A stretch of 64,000 nucleotides of DNA, taken from contig JACMJZ010000025.1 of assembly GCA_014380365.1 (NCBI GenBank), positions 310,001-374,000 of the forward strand, given 5' to 3'. Positions 33,918 to 43,240 of the stretch are shown here, one piece after another (the stretch's first letter is position 1; each line of letters opens with the position of its first letter). The notes below the pieces were generated by a model. The model was not told the DNA's origin, did no database searches, and was given only the letters and a program-made list of their open reading frames with translations. Origin of the DNA: Pyrinomonadaceae bacterium (GTDB lineage Bacteria > Acidobacteriota > Blastocatellia > Pyrinomonadales > Pyrinomonadaceae). The position numbers and the translations under genes are program-made.

Positions 33918-35070
33918 AATTCAGGACATCATTCTCCGCGAAGATAACCCGCTCATTCTTTATGTCGGCCCCCACAGTTCCATAGTATGAACCCGCCTTG
34001 AGGAGGCCACCCGAGACAACCACTTCGCTGCGAAACCTGCCCACCCTGCGATTGGCGGCCTCATCAGTGATCACATCGTAGTCAGAAGTGGTGAAGACTA
34101 TGTCCCCCCGCGCATTCCTAATCACAATGAAAAAGCGCGAACCTGCCAGGAGCTTTCTGTTCTCGTACTCGAAGAGAATAGAAAAAGGCTCGCGGCAGTC
34201 GATTGCGCTGGTGCGGATTCCCCGCTGCTCGACTCCGGCGCTATGTAACTGAATCTCTTTGCTTTCATCCTGAGGTAAGTCAACCCACGTGACCGGCGAA
34301 TAGAGCTTGTTCGTGCTGTTCAGATAGTGGGCGGTTACATCCCGTGTCGGTCCCTCCATAACGAGCGAACCCTCGTGCAAAAGAATTGCCCGTCGGCAAA
34401 GTGAATTAACCGCGCTCAGGTCGTGGCTGACAAAGAGCACCGTGCGACCGTGCCTGGCGACTTCGTTCATCTTTCCCAGACACTTCTTTTGGAAAGCAAT
34501 ATCTCCCACCGCCAACACTTCATCGATGATCAGGATTTCCGGTTCGAGGTGCGCGGCGACAGCAAAAGCCAGCCGAACTGTCATACCGGATGAGTAATGC
34601 TTCACTGGCGTGTCGAGAAACTGCTCAGTTTCAGCAAAGGCGACGATCTCATCAAACTTACTCTCGATTTCGCTCTTACTCATGCCGAGAATCGCGCCGT
34701 TGAGAAAAATGTTTTCTCGCCCGGTGAGTTCTGAATGAAAACCAGTGCCCACCTCCAGCAGACTTCCTACTCGTCCACTCAAAGTGAACCGGCCGGTGGT
34801 GGGTTTAGTTATGCGCGAGAGGATCTTCAGGAGAGTCGATTTGCCGGAGCCATTGCGCCCTATGATTCCTACGACTTCGCCCTGCGTCACCTCAAAGCTG
34901 ACGTTGCTCAACGCCCAGATTGACGGGTGCGGGACGCGTGCGCCCCCGCGAAGTCGGCGGACGGAAGCGCTGGCCCGCGCGGCCAGATCGTCGCGCAAGC
35001 TCGTGTGGGTTCGGCTGGCGCCGATAACGTAACGCTTGCCCAATCCCTCCGCCTTAATAATCGGTTCCAT
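33802..35070 (-). CDS. wzt: ABC exporter ATP-binding protein with Wzt-like C-terminal domain
   Basis: 422 residues. The nucleotide-binding part (about 1-245) has Walker A GIIGRNGSGKSTLLK, signature HYSSGMTVRLAFA, Walker B ILIIDEVLAVGD and the switch His in VLFVSHDLS. Residues about 265-415 form the carbohydrate-binding Wzt C-terminal domain (HSAGVEQRGIRTSAI, PFSILFEYEN, VGRFRSEVVV). It powers export of undecaprenyl-linked O-antigen or teichoic-acid-like polymer and may recognise a chain-terminal modification. It lies 3 bp from wzm. Terminal methyl groups are a common export signal for such proteins, and methyltransferases are encoded nearby. Confidence 0.93.
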   Translation of the reverse strand: MEPIIKAEGLGKRYVIGASRTHTSLRDDLAARASASVRRLRGGARVPHPSIWALSNVSFEVTQGEVVGIIGRNGSGKSTLLKILSRITKPTTGRFTLSGRVGSLLEVGTGFHSELTGRENIFLNGAILGMSKSEIESKFDEIVAFAETEQFLDTPVKHYSSGMTVRLAFAVAAHLEPEILIIDEVLAVGDIAFQKKCLGKMNEVARHGRTVLFVSHDLSAVNSLCRRAILLHEGSLVMEGPTRDVTAHYLNSTNKLYSPVTWVDLPQDESKEIQLHSAGVEQRGIRTSAIDCREPFSILFEYENRKLLAGSRFFIVIRNARGDIVFTTSDYDVITDEAANRRVGRFRSEVVVSGGLLKAGSYYGTVGADIKNERVIFAENDVLNFDVFESADDTLAERHKRVGLVAPLLQWQISESDKKTQG

Positions 35071-35073
35071 GTT

Positions 35074-35925
35074 CTAAATAACGTCCGCGAAACTATCTTC
35101 CGCGCGCCTGAAGTAAAAAACCGAAATCACGGTGATAAGAATCGAAACTGCGCCTGAGACGCCGATCGCGACCCAGTCAAAAGGGCGGCCAAACAAGGAG
35201 GAGCGCACGCCTTCGATGATCCCCGTCATTGGGTTTAGCATACTCACCCACTTCCACTCAGCAGGCACGAGACTTAAGGGATAAATCACGGGTGATGCAA
35301 ACAACCAGAGCTGGACCATGAATGGAAGAGCGTAACGTATATCGCGGTATCTCACATTAAGAGTTGCCATCAGGATGCCCACGCCGAAAGCAAGCAGGGT
35401 AGCCCAGGCGATGAACGCCGGCAGGAGCACAATCTGCCAGGAGATAGCAATGCGGTAATAGATCAGTAGAGGAATTAACAAGACGAAAGCAATTGCCAGG
35501 TCAACCAGGCCGGCCATGACGGGAGCGGCAGGAATGATCAGGCGCGGAAAGTAAATCTTGGTAACCAGTCCGGCGTTGCCCACCAGACTGTTGGCGCTAT
35601 TGCTGATTGCATTCGCGAAAAAGGTCCAGGGAAGCAATCCGGCGTAGGCGAAGAGGGGATAGGGAATATTGTCAGATGGAATACGGGCTAGCCGCGCAAA
35701 GATGAGCGTGAACAAAAGCATGGCGAAGAGTGGTTGAATAATCGCCCACGCTGCACCGAGGAGTGTTTGTTTGTAACGAAGTTTGACGTCGCGCCAGGTG
35801 AGGAAATATAGCAACTCTCGATAGCGCCAGAGCTCGGCGAAACCTAACTCGAAAACCTTCGTTTCAGCGTCAACTACAATTCGGTGCTGTAAAGCCGTTT
35901 CAAGTCGGTCAGAAGATGGCCTCAT
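35074..35925 (-). CDS. wzm: ABC-2-type polysaccharide export permease
   Basis: A 283-residue, six-span Wzm permease. YFLTWRDVKLRYKQTLLGAAWAI is the conserved amphipathic start, and LLPWTFFANAI, YPLSLVPAEWKW and NPMTGIIEG are the family loops. It forms the membrane channel with the Wzt protein. It is the first gene of the leftward operon wzm-wzt-GT2/GT4-SDR, divergent from the methyltransferase gene at 36144. The 218-bp gap between them should hold both promoters. Confidence 0.93.
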   Translation of the reverse strand: MRPSSDRLETALQHRIVVDAETKVFELGFAELWRYRELLYFLTWRDVKLRYKQTLLGAAWAIIQPLFAMLLFTLIFARLARIPSDNIPYPLFAYAGLLPWTFFANAISNSANSLVGNAGLVTKIYFPRLIIPAAPVMAGLVDLAIAFVLLIPLLIYYRIAISWQIVLLPAFIAWATLLAFGVGILMATLNVRYRDIRYALPFMVQLWLFASPVIYPLSLVPAEWKWVSMLNPMTGIIEGVRSSLFGRPFDWVAIGVSGAVSILITVISVFYFRRAEDSFADVI

Positions 35926-36143
35926 CGACGCCGCCCTCGGACAATATCTGATTGCCGTCGTGAGTGAATTGCAGGTTTCATTGGCGGTTCACTGGTTTGG
36001 CGACTTTGCCCGTTCCGGGCGACAAATTGGCAGCGGTTTCCCGAACTGTTGTTTACTGATGCTTGGGGCGCAAAAGCGCAGTCTAGTCAGCAGGATAAAC
36101 CACGTCAAGCAGGTTATGGTATTGTTCGAGACCAACCGCGAGC

Positions 36144-36917
36144 ATGATCTACAACATGGACAACAAAACTATTGAGGCCGACGCTTACGACACAGACAAG
36201 GCGGAGCACCCGCACTATCTGCGAAGTTACGAACAGTATTTTAGACCGCTGCTCGACAAAGAAATAAGGCTACTCGAGCTCGGCATCTACCGAGGTGGCT
36301 CGCTACTGCTGTGGCGAGATTATTTTCAAAAAGGATTGATCGTCGGCCTCGACTTACAGCCCGTCACAGTTGACGACGCGAGCGGACGCATCCGCGTTTA
36401 CCAGGGCATGCAACAGGATACAGCGTTGCTGGATCGCATTGCCCGAGAGACTGCGCCCGAGGGCTTCGACGTAATCATCGACGACTGTTCTCATATCGGT
36501 GAATTAACCCGCATCAGCTTTTGGCATCTGTTTGATCATCACCTAAGAACCGGCGGGCTCTACGTGATTGAAGATTGGAGTACTGGCTACTGGGATTCCT
36601 TTTTCGATGGCGTCGGTTTTAGTTATCAGCCAAACCTGAAGTTCCGTCCCAAACTTTTCCGAATAAGATCAAGTTTGGCTCATCTCCAAAGAAGCGCTCC
36701 CAGGCTGAGAAGCATCCTCCGGCCTTTGAAGCGACTGTTGAATAGAAAGCAGTTTCGCAGCCACGACTATGGCCTGGTAGGTTTCGTCAAGGAACTTGTT
36801 GACGAGTCTGGCATGGCTGACATTACGCGCGAAGATAATGGAAGACCGCCTTATCGACCGTCTAAGTTCAGAGAAATGCGAATCTCACCGGGCCAGGTTT
36901 TTATCGTCAAAGCTTAG
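36144..36917 (+). CDS. Class I SAM-dependent methyltransferase (MycE/ElmM-like)
   Basis: 257 residues. YDTDKAEHPHYLRSYEQYF and LLELGIYRGGSLLLWRDYF are the opening of sugar O-methyltransferases related to MycE and rhamnosyl methyltransferases. VGLDLQPV is the acidic end of the SAM site, and IIDDCSHIGELTRISFWHLF with IEDWSTGYW contains the metal-binding Asp/His residues of that group. It probably methylates a hydroxyl of a sugar residue. Next to the exporter operon, it could provide the chain-end mark read by Wzt. A second in-frame Met (36156) is possible. Confidence 0.82.
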   Translation: MIYNMDNKTIEADAYDTDKAEHPHYLRSYEQYFRPLLDKEIRLLELGIYRGGSLLLWRDYFQKGLIVGLDLQPVTVDDASGRIRVYQGMQQDTALLDRIARETAPEGFDVIIDDCSHIGELTRISFWHLFDHHLRTGGLYVIEDWSTGYWDSFFDGVGFSYQPNLKFRPKLFRIRSSLAHLQRSAPRLRSILRPLKRLLNRKQFRSHDYGLVGFVKELVDESGMADITREDNGRPPYRPSKFREMRISPGQVFIVKA

Positions 36918-37369
36918 CACCTGCCGCTTTAGATTTGTGTCGCACTCTTCGCGATGCGTCGGAACAAGCCTGGCAAGTTGTTCATGGACTGGTCCCAACC
37001 CTCTCTTGACTCACGCCGCAGCGGTCTTGACTTATCACGCTATCGTCTTAACTCATGGCAGAAACACGTGCCGCCTTCAGGCGGGCTAGACTCGTAAACG
37101 AGGCATGCGAGTTTCCCGACAGACGCTTTAGGGGTTGCAGTCCACTAGCACAGTTATCGCAGCTAGGACTGTAAAAACGTCAAGACTTTTTGCATTAGTA
37201 GTGGTATAGTCCCGCCCAAAATCAGGGCATCGGAAGCCACTGTTTTGTAGGGCCCGACCGCCGTTGCTTCGTCCGCTTCAGGGCCCATCGTCTTCCTGAT
37301 ACCCGCGCAACCGTAAACCTGCGTCCCAATCGTCGAAAACAAGCGAACGAAACTGCAAGGAGTTTCCTG
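36918..37369. other. 452-bp leader region before the haem/propeller gene
   Basis: No gene recognised. A weak promoter may lie at 37182-37210 (AAGACT, 17 bp, TATAGT), which would give a leader of about 150 bases. Paired GGGCCC blocks (about 37252 and 37285) could form stems. Just before the start codon, GAAACT (37349-37354) and AGTTTC (37361-37366) form a hairpin around the AAGGAG ribosome site. I compared it with the riboswitch patterns I know and found no match. Confidence 0.35.
37349..37366 (+). promoter_or_regulatory. Hairpin covering the ribosome-binding site
   Basis: GAAACT and AGTTTC pair to form a 6-bp stem with GCAAGG as the loop. The Shine-Dalgarno AAGGAG (37357-37362) lies partly in the loop and partly in the stem, four bases before the ATG. 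It could lower or regulate translation of the large secreted protein. Confidence 0.4.
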
Positions 37370-40300
37370 ATGACAACCTCCAACTCCCGTCAAACTTCCC
37401 GCGTCCTGATCTTAACCACCATCTTGCTGTCGCTGGCGATAGTGTGGCTCGTGAGCGCGCGCGAAATGCAAACGGCGTCGGCGCAGGCAATTGGGGCCAA
37501 CACGTCATTCAGAAATTTTGAAGCGCCTCAGGTGCATCCGCTCGCGCTTACTCCCGACGGCAAGCACCTGCTTGCAGTCAATTCGCCCAACGCGTCGCTT
37601 TCGGTTTTTGAGTTGAGCGGTGGCGCGCCCGTGCTTACTGCCGAGATTCCGGTCGGCCTCCAGCCAGTGAGTGTCGCCGCGCGCACTGATCGCGAGGTGT
37701 GGGTCGTCAATTGGCTGTCAGACTCCGTGAGTATTGTTGACCTGACCACCGGCAATGTCGTGCGGACGATCGATGTCGGCGACGAGCCCACCGATATTCT
37801 CTTCGCCGGCCCAGGTGGTCAGAAAGCTTTTGTATGCGTTTCTGGCGGCGGACGCCAAACGGTTAGCGGAAACTCTGTAACCGGCGCTAACGGGGCCGTT
37901 AAAATTTTCGATACGACAAATCTCGCGGCGGCGCCGCTGGTGATCAATATTTTAGCCAAGCAACCGAGAGCGCTTGCGCGCGACGCTTCCGGCGCACAGG
38001 TTTTCGTATCTGTCTTTGAGTCGGGAAACCAGACAACGATAATCCCGCAACCCATCGTGGCCCAGAACGGCGGACTCCCCGCGCCAAATCCAGACATGCG
38101 GGCCGGGCTCCCCCCGGCGCCGAACACCGGACTCCTCGTTAAGTGGAACGGCTCGGCGTGGGCCGACGAAACCGGAGATACGAAATGGGACCAGTTTGTA
38201 ACCTACAGGCTTGCTGATATCGATCTGATAACGATTGATGCAAACGCTGCGAACCCTGCCATCACAGCACAGACGCGCGGCCTCGGTACGAACCTCGGGA
38301 ACATGACCTTTGACCCGGCCACGGGGCAGCTGTTCGTCGCCAATGTGGATGCAGGTAGTGTGCGACGCTTCGAGCCGAACTTGCGCGGGCGATTCCTATC
38401 GAATCGGGTTTCCATTCTTAACACGATGCCCGGTGGTGCGCCTGCGCTTGTTTCCGTAGCTGACATTAATCAGCATGTTGATCTCAATAATCCAACCGGC
38501 ACAGATGCAGAACGCGGGCAGAGCCTGGCGCTGCCCGCCGACATCACACGCGCTTCAGACGGCACCATTTACCTCGCCGCAACCAGTTCGGCAAAGGTCG
38601 GCTTCCTAAATTCGGCGGGTGCGGTCGTAGGACGCATCGCGGTCGGACAGGGCCCGACTGGCCTGGCCCTGGATGAAGCGCGCCAGCGGCTTTACGTTCT
38701 CAATCGCTTTGATCAAACCGTCAGCGTCGTAGATACCGGAACGAAGGCGCAGTTGGCGCAGGTCGGCATCGGGGTCAATCCCGAGCCGCCGTCGGTGCGC
38801 AATGGCCGTCGTTTTCTTTACGACGCAACGACATTCTCGGCCCACGGCACCGTTTCATGCGCGAGTTGTCATCCGAGCGGACACCGCGATGGGCTCGCCT
38901 GGGATTTGGGGGAACCGGCCGGCGACATGGTCACCATTGGCAACTTTACCCATCACCCAATGAAGGGACCGATGATGACGCAGAGCCTTCGCGGACTTCT
39001 GCAAACGCCACCGCTTCACTGGAGAGCCGACCGGCGCAACATCTCAGAGTTTAATATCGCGTTCCCGGGAATATTGGGGAGCAACCGCCTGCTGACAACT
39101 GACGAGATAAACGCTTTCGCAACGTTTGTGGAAACTTTGACCTATCCGCCAAACCCGAACCAGAACCTCGACCGTACATTCCCAAATCCTGCGACGGGCC
39201 CTAACGCGGATACGGGTATGTTGCGCTTTCGCAGTTTTCGAGCCATGCCAAGGATTCTTCTCGGGGGTGCAGATAATTGCAACGCCTGCCATACCTCGTT
39301 TAGCGGAATCCCCAACGGATTTGTCACCGGTACCAGCCGGCTCGTTTTTGCCGGCACGATCCTGTCGGAACCGCAAGCGTTCAAAGCACCGCAACTACGG
39401 GGTATCTATCAAAAGGTTGGCTTGCAGAAGCCTCCGCCCGGCCAACCCCGCGCTGAACAGATCACCGGCTTTGGCTTTATGCACGATGGCACAATCGACA
39501 CGCTGTTGAACTTTATGAAGCAACCTGATTTCATCGGCTTCACGAGTGATGACCAGCGGCGCGACATCGAGGCGTTTTTGGTGTCATTTGATTCCGTCAT
39601 GGCGCCCGCTGTCGGTCTACAGGTGACCGTTAACGCTGAGAACAAGAATTCGCCCGAGGTGCTTCAGCGAGTAAATCTGCTCATCCAGCAGGCCCAGCCG
39701 GTACCCATCCCATTTAGCATTTTTCCTTCAGCCCCGAGCTGCGACCTCGTCGTGCGCGGGATCTATGACGGCGCGCCGCGTGCTTTCCTGCAACTCGGGA
39801 ACGGAATTTTTCAGCCCGATAGCGGCTCTGAAGCCCACCTGACCCTGCAACAACTTCTTGCCTCCGTGGGTGATGGCACTGAATTGACGTTCACGGGGGT
39901 GCCCGAAGGTGAAGGACGTCGCTATTCCATCGATCGAAACAGCGACGGTATTCTTAACGACGATGAGGCTCGTACGACGGTACAACTTAGCGGACGCGTG
40001 GTTGACGCTGCCGGCAACGGCATCGGCGGAGTCACCGTTTCGCTTTCAGGCAAGCAATCAGCATCGGCCGTTACCGACGCTTCGGGTAACTATGACTTCA
40101 ACTTCATCTCGACCACCGGAGTGCACACTCTCACTCCGCAACACGCTGGTCTGACGTTCGCACCGCACAATCGCTCCTTCACTAACCCAACCTGGAACCA
40201 GTCGGCCACGTTCGTTACTTCTCCTACAGTTAACCTTTCCGACGTTTCGCCGTACTTTGTCGCGCAGCATTACGCCGACTTCTTAAATCGAACTCCCGAC

Positions 40301-41011
40301 ACAAGCGGCTTGCAGTTTTGGACCGATCAGATCGAGAGTTGCGGTGCTGATGCCGATTGTCGCAGACTTCGTCGCGACAATGTCTCTGGAGCTTTCTTCC
40401 TGTCGGTCGAATTCAGGGAGACAGGCTACCTCGTCTATCGCAGTTACAAAGCTTCGTTCGGCGACCTGCCGGGCAAGCCCGTGGCGCTAAACTTTCAGCA
40501 GTTAATGACCGACACCGAGCGTCTCGGTCGCAACGTGATCGTGAACGTGGGTAACTGGCAGCAACAGATCGACACCAATAAGCAAGCCTTCTTCGCAGGT
40601 TGGGTGCAGCGTGCAGATTTTGTCGCGCGCTACCCGGCATCAATGAGCCCGGCAGCCTTCGTAGAGTCGCTCAATGCCAATACCGGCGGCTCGCTCAACG
40701 CTTCAGAACGCGATGCTCTTGTTAGCCAACTCTCGACTAACAATACAGCGGCAGGGCGTGCTCTGGTTGTGCGACAGGTTGTCGAGAACGCTGAATTCTC
40801 GCGCCGTCAGTTTAACCGCGCCTTTGTCCTGATGCAGTATTTCGGTTACCTGCGACGTAACCCGGACGATGCGCCGGAGGCTGGACTCAACTTCGATGGC
40901 TTCAATTTCTGGCTGACGAAGCTTGAGCAGCACAACGGCAACTTCATTAACTCCGAAATGGTGAAAGCGTTCATCACTAGTGGTGAGTATCGCCAACGAT
41001 TTGGCCCGTGA
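37370..41011 (+). CDS. Secreted propeller/c-haem/carboxypeptidase-regulatory/DUF4214 protein
   Basis: 1213 residues. An N-terminal signal anchor (VLILTTILLSLAIVWLVSA) is followed by a YVTN-type beta-propeller (about 45-450; repeats such as VWVVNWLSDSVSIVDLTTGN). Then come two c-type haem sites, CASCH (about 496) and CNACH (about 637), in a di-haem peroxidase-like region with the motif FMHDGTIDTLLNFM. Then a carboxypeptidase-regulatory/SdrD-like beta domain (about 870-945; VQLSGRVVDAAGNGIGG) and a DUF4214 C-terminal part (about 955-1213; ADFLNRTPDTSGLQFW, GYLRRNPDD). It probably performs periplasmic or surface electron transfer. DUF4214 is typically near the C-terminus of adhesion or surface proteins. 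Its position inside a glycan locus is odd. Confidence 0.88.
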   Translation: MTTSNSRQTSRVLILTTILLSLAIVWLVSAREMQTASAQAIGANTSFRNFEAPQVHPLALTPDGKHLLAVNSPNASLSVFELSGGAPVLTAEIPVGLQPVSVAARTDREVWVVNWLSDSVSIVDLTTGNVVRTIDVGDEPTDILFAGPGGQKAFVCVSGGGRQTVSGNSVTGANGAVKIFDTTNLAAAPLVINILAKQPRALARDASGAQVFVSVFESGNQTTIIPQPIVAQNGGLPAPNPDMRAGLPPAPNTGLLVKWNGSAWADETGDTKWDQFVTYRLADIDLITIDANAANPAITAQTRGLGTNLGNMTFDPATGQLFVANVDAGSVRRFEPNLRGRFLSNRVSILNTMPGGAPALVSVADINQHVDLNNPTGTDAERGQSLALPADITRASDGTIYLAATSSAKVGFLNSAGAVVGRIAVGQGPTGLALDEARQRLYVLNRFDQTVSVVDTGTKAQLAQVGIGVNPEPPSVRNGRRFLYDATTFSAHGTVSCASCHPSGHRDGLAWDLGEPAGDMVTIGNFTHHPMKGPMMTQSLRGLLQTPPLHWRADRRNISEFNIAFPGILGSNRLLTTDEINAFATFVETLTYPPNPNQNLDRTFPNPATGPNADTGMLRFRSFRAMPRILLGGADNCNACHTSFSGIPNGFVTGTSRLVFAGTILSEPQAFKAPQLRGIYQKVGLQKPPPGQPRAEQITGFGFMHDGTIDTLLNFMKQPDFIGFTSDDQRRDIEAFLVSFDSVMAPAVGLQVTVNAENKNSPEVLQRVNLLIQQAQPVPIPFSIFPSAPSCDLVVRGIYDGAPRAFLQLGNGIFQPDSGSEAHLTLQQLLASVGDGTELTFTGVPEGEGRRYSIDRNSDGILNDDEARTTVQLSGRVVDAAGNGIGGVTVSLSGKQSASAVTDASGNYDFNFISTTGVHTLTPQHAGLTFAPHNRSFTNPTWNQSATFVTSPTVNLSDVSPYFVAQHYADFLNRTPDTSGLQFWTDQIESCGADADCRRLRRDNVSGAFFLSVEFRETGYLVYRSYKASFGDLPGKPVALNFQQLMTDTERLGRNVIVNVGNWQQQIDTNKQAFFAGWVQRADFVARYPASMSPAAFVESLNANTGGSLNASERDALVSQLSTNNTAAGRALVVRQVVENAEFSRRQFNRAFVLMQYFGYLRRNPDDAPEAGLNFDGFNFWLTKLEQHNGNFINSEMVKAFITSGEYRQRFGP

Positions 41012-41058
41012 GCCTAACCTCGCGTGCTGCAAGTGGGTGGCCGTTTGCCCGGTTAACC

Positions 41059-41090
41059 GGCCGCCCGCTTACTCCGGCGGTTCTGACAAA
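41059..41090. repeat. Dispersed palindromic repeat, copy 2 (CCGCCCGCT...GGCGGTTCTGAC type)
   Basis: GGCCGCCCGCTTACTCCGGC followed by GGTTCTGACAAA matches the copy at 133-162 at most positions. It lies in the gap after the large propeller gene. Confidence 0.6.
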
Positions 41091-41138
41091 TCTTCAACAC
41101 CTGCTATCGTCTTTCCTACCGAAGATCTCGAAGCAAGC

Positions 41139-42002
41139 ATGAAACACGTCAAAGCACTCAAGCGAGTTGTGCCCTCACCGCTCTGGCCCTATCTCGGCGC
41201 AGTTCGTCGTTTCGTGCGCACTATTCCTGCTCGTACCCGGTGGCAAAAGAACAAGCTGCTTTCGAGTCCCACCCTGACTGAGCGTGAACGCAAACTGTTA
41301 AGCAAGGTCAGCAGCCGCATAGACCCCGGCGATGGGATGTACCACGGCGATGGAGAGCACTATTTCAACGTCGGACTCTCAGCGATCCATTGTATTGATG
41401 AGGCGTTGGCGGCGGCGGGATTGAAAGAGGTCAGGACGATTCTCGATTTCCCTTGTGGCAGCGGGCGCGTCATGAGGTTTCTGCGGCAGCGTTTTCCGGA
41501 GGCGAAAATTACTGCCTGCGAGTTGGCGTCGGGTCCGGTGCAGTTTTGCGTGCGGACGTTTGGCGCGGAGCCGGCCTTCTCATCACTAAACCTGGACGAG
41601 GTTTCGCTCGGCAAACAATTCGATCTCATCTGGTGTGGCTCACTCGTGACGCACTTGAACGAGGATGGCATCGCGGCATTGTTTCGGCTCTTTCGTCGCC
41701 ATCTGTCGCCGGGTGGCATGATGATATTCACAACTCACGGCGATTTTGTGGCGCGCAGAATTCCGACGCGAGATTTTGATTACGGATTGACGCCAGAACA
41801 GATCGACAGGATAGGTCAGCACTACCCGAGAGAAGGCTACGGTTTCGAGGATTACCCCGGCGAGAAAGACTACGGAGTTTCGCTTACTTCGCCTGAGTGG
41901 ATCCGCACGCGCATTCGAGAAGTGGGTGACCTGCGCGAGGTCTTCTTCAAGGAACGTGGCTGGGACGATCACCAGGATGTGTTTGGCTTCGTTTCTGAGT
42001 AA
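41139..42002 (+). CDS. Class I SAM-dependent methyltransferase
   Basis: 287 residues. The SAM-binding region is RTILDFPCGSGRVMRFL, with KITACELASGPV, and FDLIWCGSLVTHL follows. LSPGGMMIFTTHGDF is the usual post-motif strand. The acceptor is unknown; in this locus a sugar or a lipid-linked glycan is likely. I chose ATG 41139 (MKHVKALKRV). The stop TAA (42000-42002) is formed by the first bases of a TAACGCAAACT palindrome, at a convergent junction with the GT2 gene. Confidence 0.82.
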   Translation: MKHVKALKRVVPSPLWPYLGAVRRFVRTIPARTRWQKNKLLSSPTLTERERKLLSKVSSRIDPGDGMYHGDGEHYFNVGLSAIHCIDEALAAAGLKEVRTILDFPCGSGRVMRFLRQRFPEAKITACELASGPVQFCVRTFGAEPAFSSLNLDEVSLGKQFDLIWCGSLVTHLNEDGIAALFRLFRRHLSPGGMMIFTTHGDFVARRIPTRDFDYGLTPEQIDRIGQHYPREGYGFEDYPGEKDYGVSLTSPEWIRTRIREVGDLREVFFKERGWDDHQDVFGFVSE

Positions 42003-42081
42003 CGCAAACTTTTAGTTTGCGTGCCGGGTGATCACGCAAGTTGAGAGTTTCACAGCACACGCAAACTAACAGTTTGCGTTA
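42000..42081. repeat. Paired CGCAAACT/AGTTTGCG palindromes, second convergent junction
   Basis: Inverted copies at 42000-42022 and 42059-42081, with the same core as the pair at 30664-30745. Here both flanking genes end inside them. The TAA of the methyltransferase (42000-42002) is the left edge, and the stop of the GT2 gene (TTA on the plus strand, 42079-42081) is the right edge. The spacing between copies (36 bp) is nearly the same as in the first pair (37 bp). Confidence 0.9.
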
Positions 42082-43065
42082 CAGGCTTCCGTAGCGCTCG
42101 TGGGCCTTGCGCTGACGGGAGCTCGCACGCCGGCGCATGACCGAGTTTGGAATCAATAGTCGCAGAAACATTCTGGCAGTGGCGCTTGGTGAATTCGCAC
42201 CACGCAGGTTCCGCATTATTAATCTCAACGCCGCCGACTTCCGCCCAACCCGCAGAAAATCTTCGGCGCGGCGGAATCTCGTCGCGCGTTGTAAGTTTTC
42301 CACCTGCTCGTCGGTTAAACCAAATCTCAATGCCGCCTCGCGCTGCGCCTTCAACTGCTCTTCCAGCATAAGGCTCTGATCCCAACTCACATTAGATCTG
42401 TGGCGCCTCCAGGCTGATAAGACTCGACGGTCGAATGCAAACGGGCCTTCTGCACTCAAGCGCAGATAAAGATCGTAATCCTCCAGGGCCGATGTTTCGT
42501 CCCAGCGCTCCCGCTCGAGAGCTTCGCGACGATAAACAACGGTGGGGCTCATCGGCGCCGTTGTGCGCAGTAGCATTTCGCGCACGTCGCCGTCGAGGTA
42601 ATGGGCCCAGTCGGCGGTGGAGTCAATAATGCGATTCTCGTTGTCAACGTAATAAGCGTGACCGTAGGCGAGTACGGCGTCAGCTCGCGATTCGAGTAGC
42701 TGCACACGCGCATTCAGAAACTCGGGCAGCCACAAGTCGTCAGAACCAAGGTAGGCAAAATATTTTCCACTCGTGCGTTCAAGACCTTCATTCAGGGTTG
42801 CGCACAGTCCGCGATTGCCCCGGGCGACAAGTTCAGCGGGAAAAGGACACTCTTTCAGCGTGCGCTCGATAATCGCGGCTGAACCGTCGTTTGAGCCGTC
42901 GTCAATAACCAGCAACTCCGCGGGCCGCAACGACTGCTTGATAATCGACTGCAGGGTCGCCTCGATAAACGGCGCATGATTGTAAGAGGGAACTACCACC
43001 GAGACGCCCTTCGGGCTATCCGGGATCATTTGTTCGGTCTCTTCCTGCAACTCGGTTGCTATCAT
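42079..43065 (-). CDS. GT2-family glycosyltransferase
   Basis: 328 residues. GT-A fold: VSVVVPSYNHAPFIEATLQSI, the DD motif LLVIDDGSNDGS, NRGLCATLNEGLE, YLGSDDLWLP (the DxD equivalent binding the nucleotide sugar) and WRRHRSNVSWDQ. Its C-terminal 70 residues are helical and basic. Inverting transfer of one sugar in the polysaccharide pathway is expected; donor and acceptor unknown. It is the only leftward gene between 36 and 51 kb. The stop codon lies in a palindromic repeat. Confidence 0.9.
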   Translation of the reverse strand: MIATELQEETEQMIPDSPKGVSVVVPSYNHAPFIEATLQSIIKQSLRPAELLVIDDGSNDGSAAIIERTLKECPFPAELVARGNRGLCATLNEGLERTSGKYFAYLGSDDLWLPEFLNARVQLLESRADAVLAYGHAYYVDNENRIIDSTADWAHYLDGDVREMLLRTTAPMSPTVVYRREALERERWDETSALEDYDLYLRLSAEGPFAFDRRVLSAWRRHRSNVSWDQSLMLEEQLKAQREAALRFGLTDEQVENLQRATRFRRAEDFLRVGRKSAALRLIMRNLRGANSPSATARMFLRLLIPNSVMRRRASSRQRKAHERYGSL

Positions 43066-43240
43066 TTTTTAGTTACTTTACAGTTCTTTGCCGGCAGCCA
43101 GGCAGTTTAGAGTTCAAGCTTTAGCTTGGGGCTTGCCAAAAAGAAAACCTGAAGGTTGAACTCTGAACTTCTTAAGTTTGGCCAAGTCAAGAAAACGCCG
43201 GCGATTGGCGCCACGCAATTTCCCTAACAACCACTGGCAA

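Noticed and set aside
36918-37369. Riboswitch before the propeller gene
   Set aside because: No match to the cobalamin, c-di-GMP or other conserved cores I know; only local hairpins.
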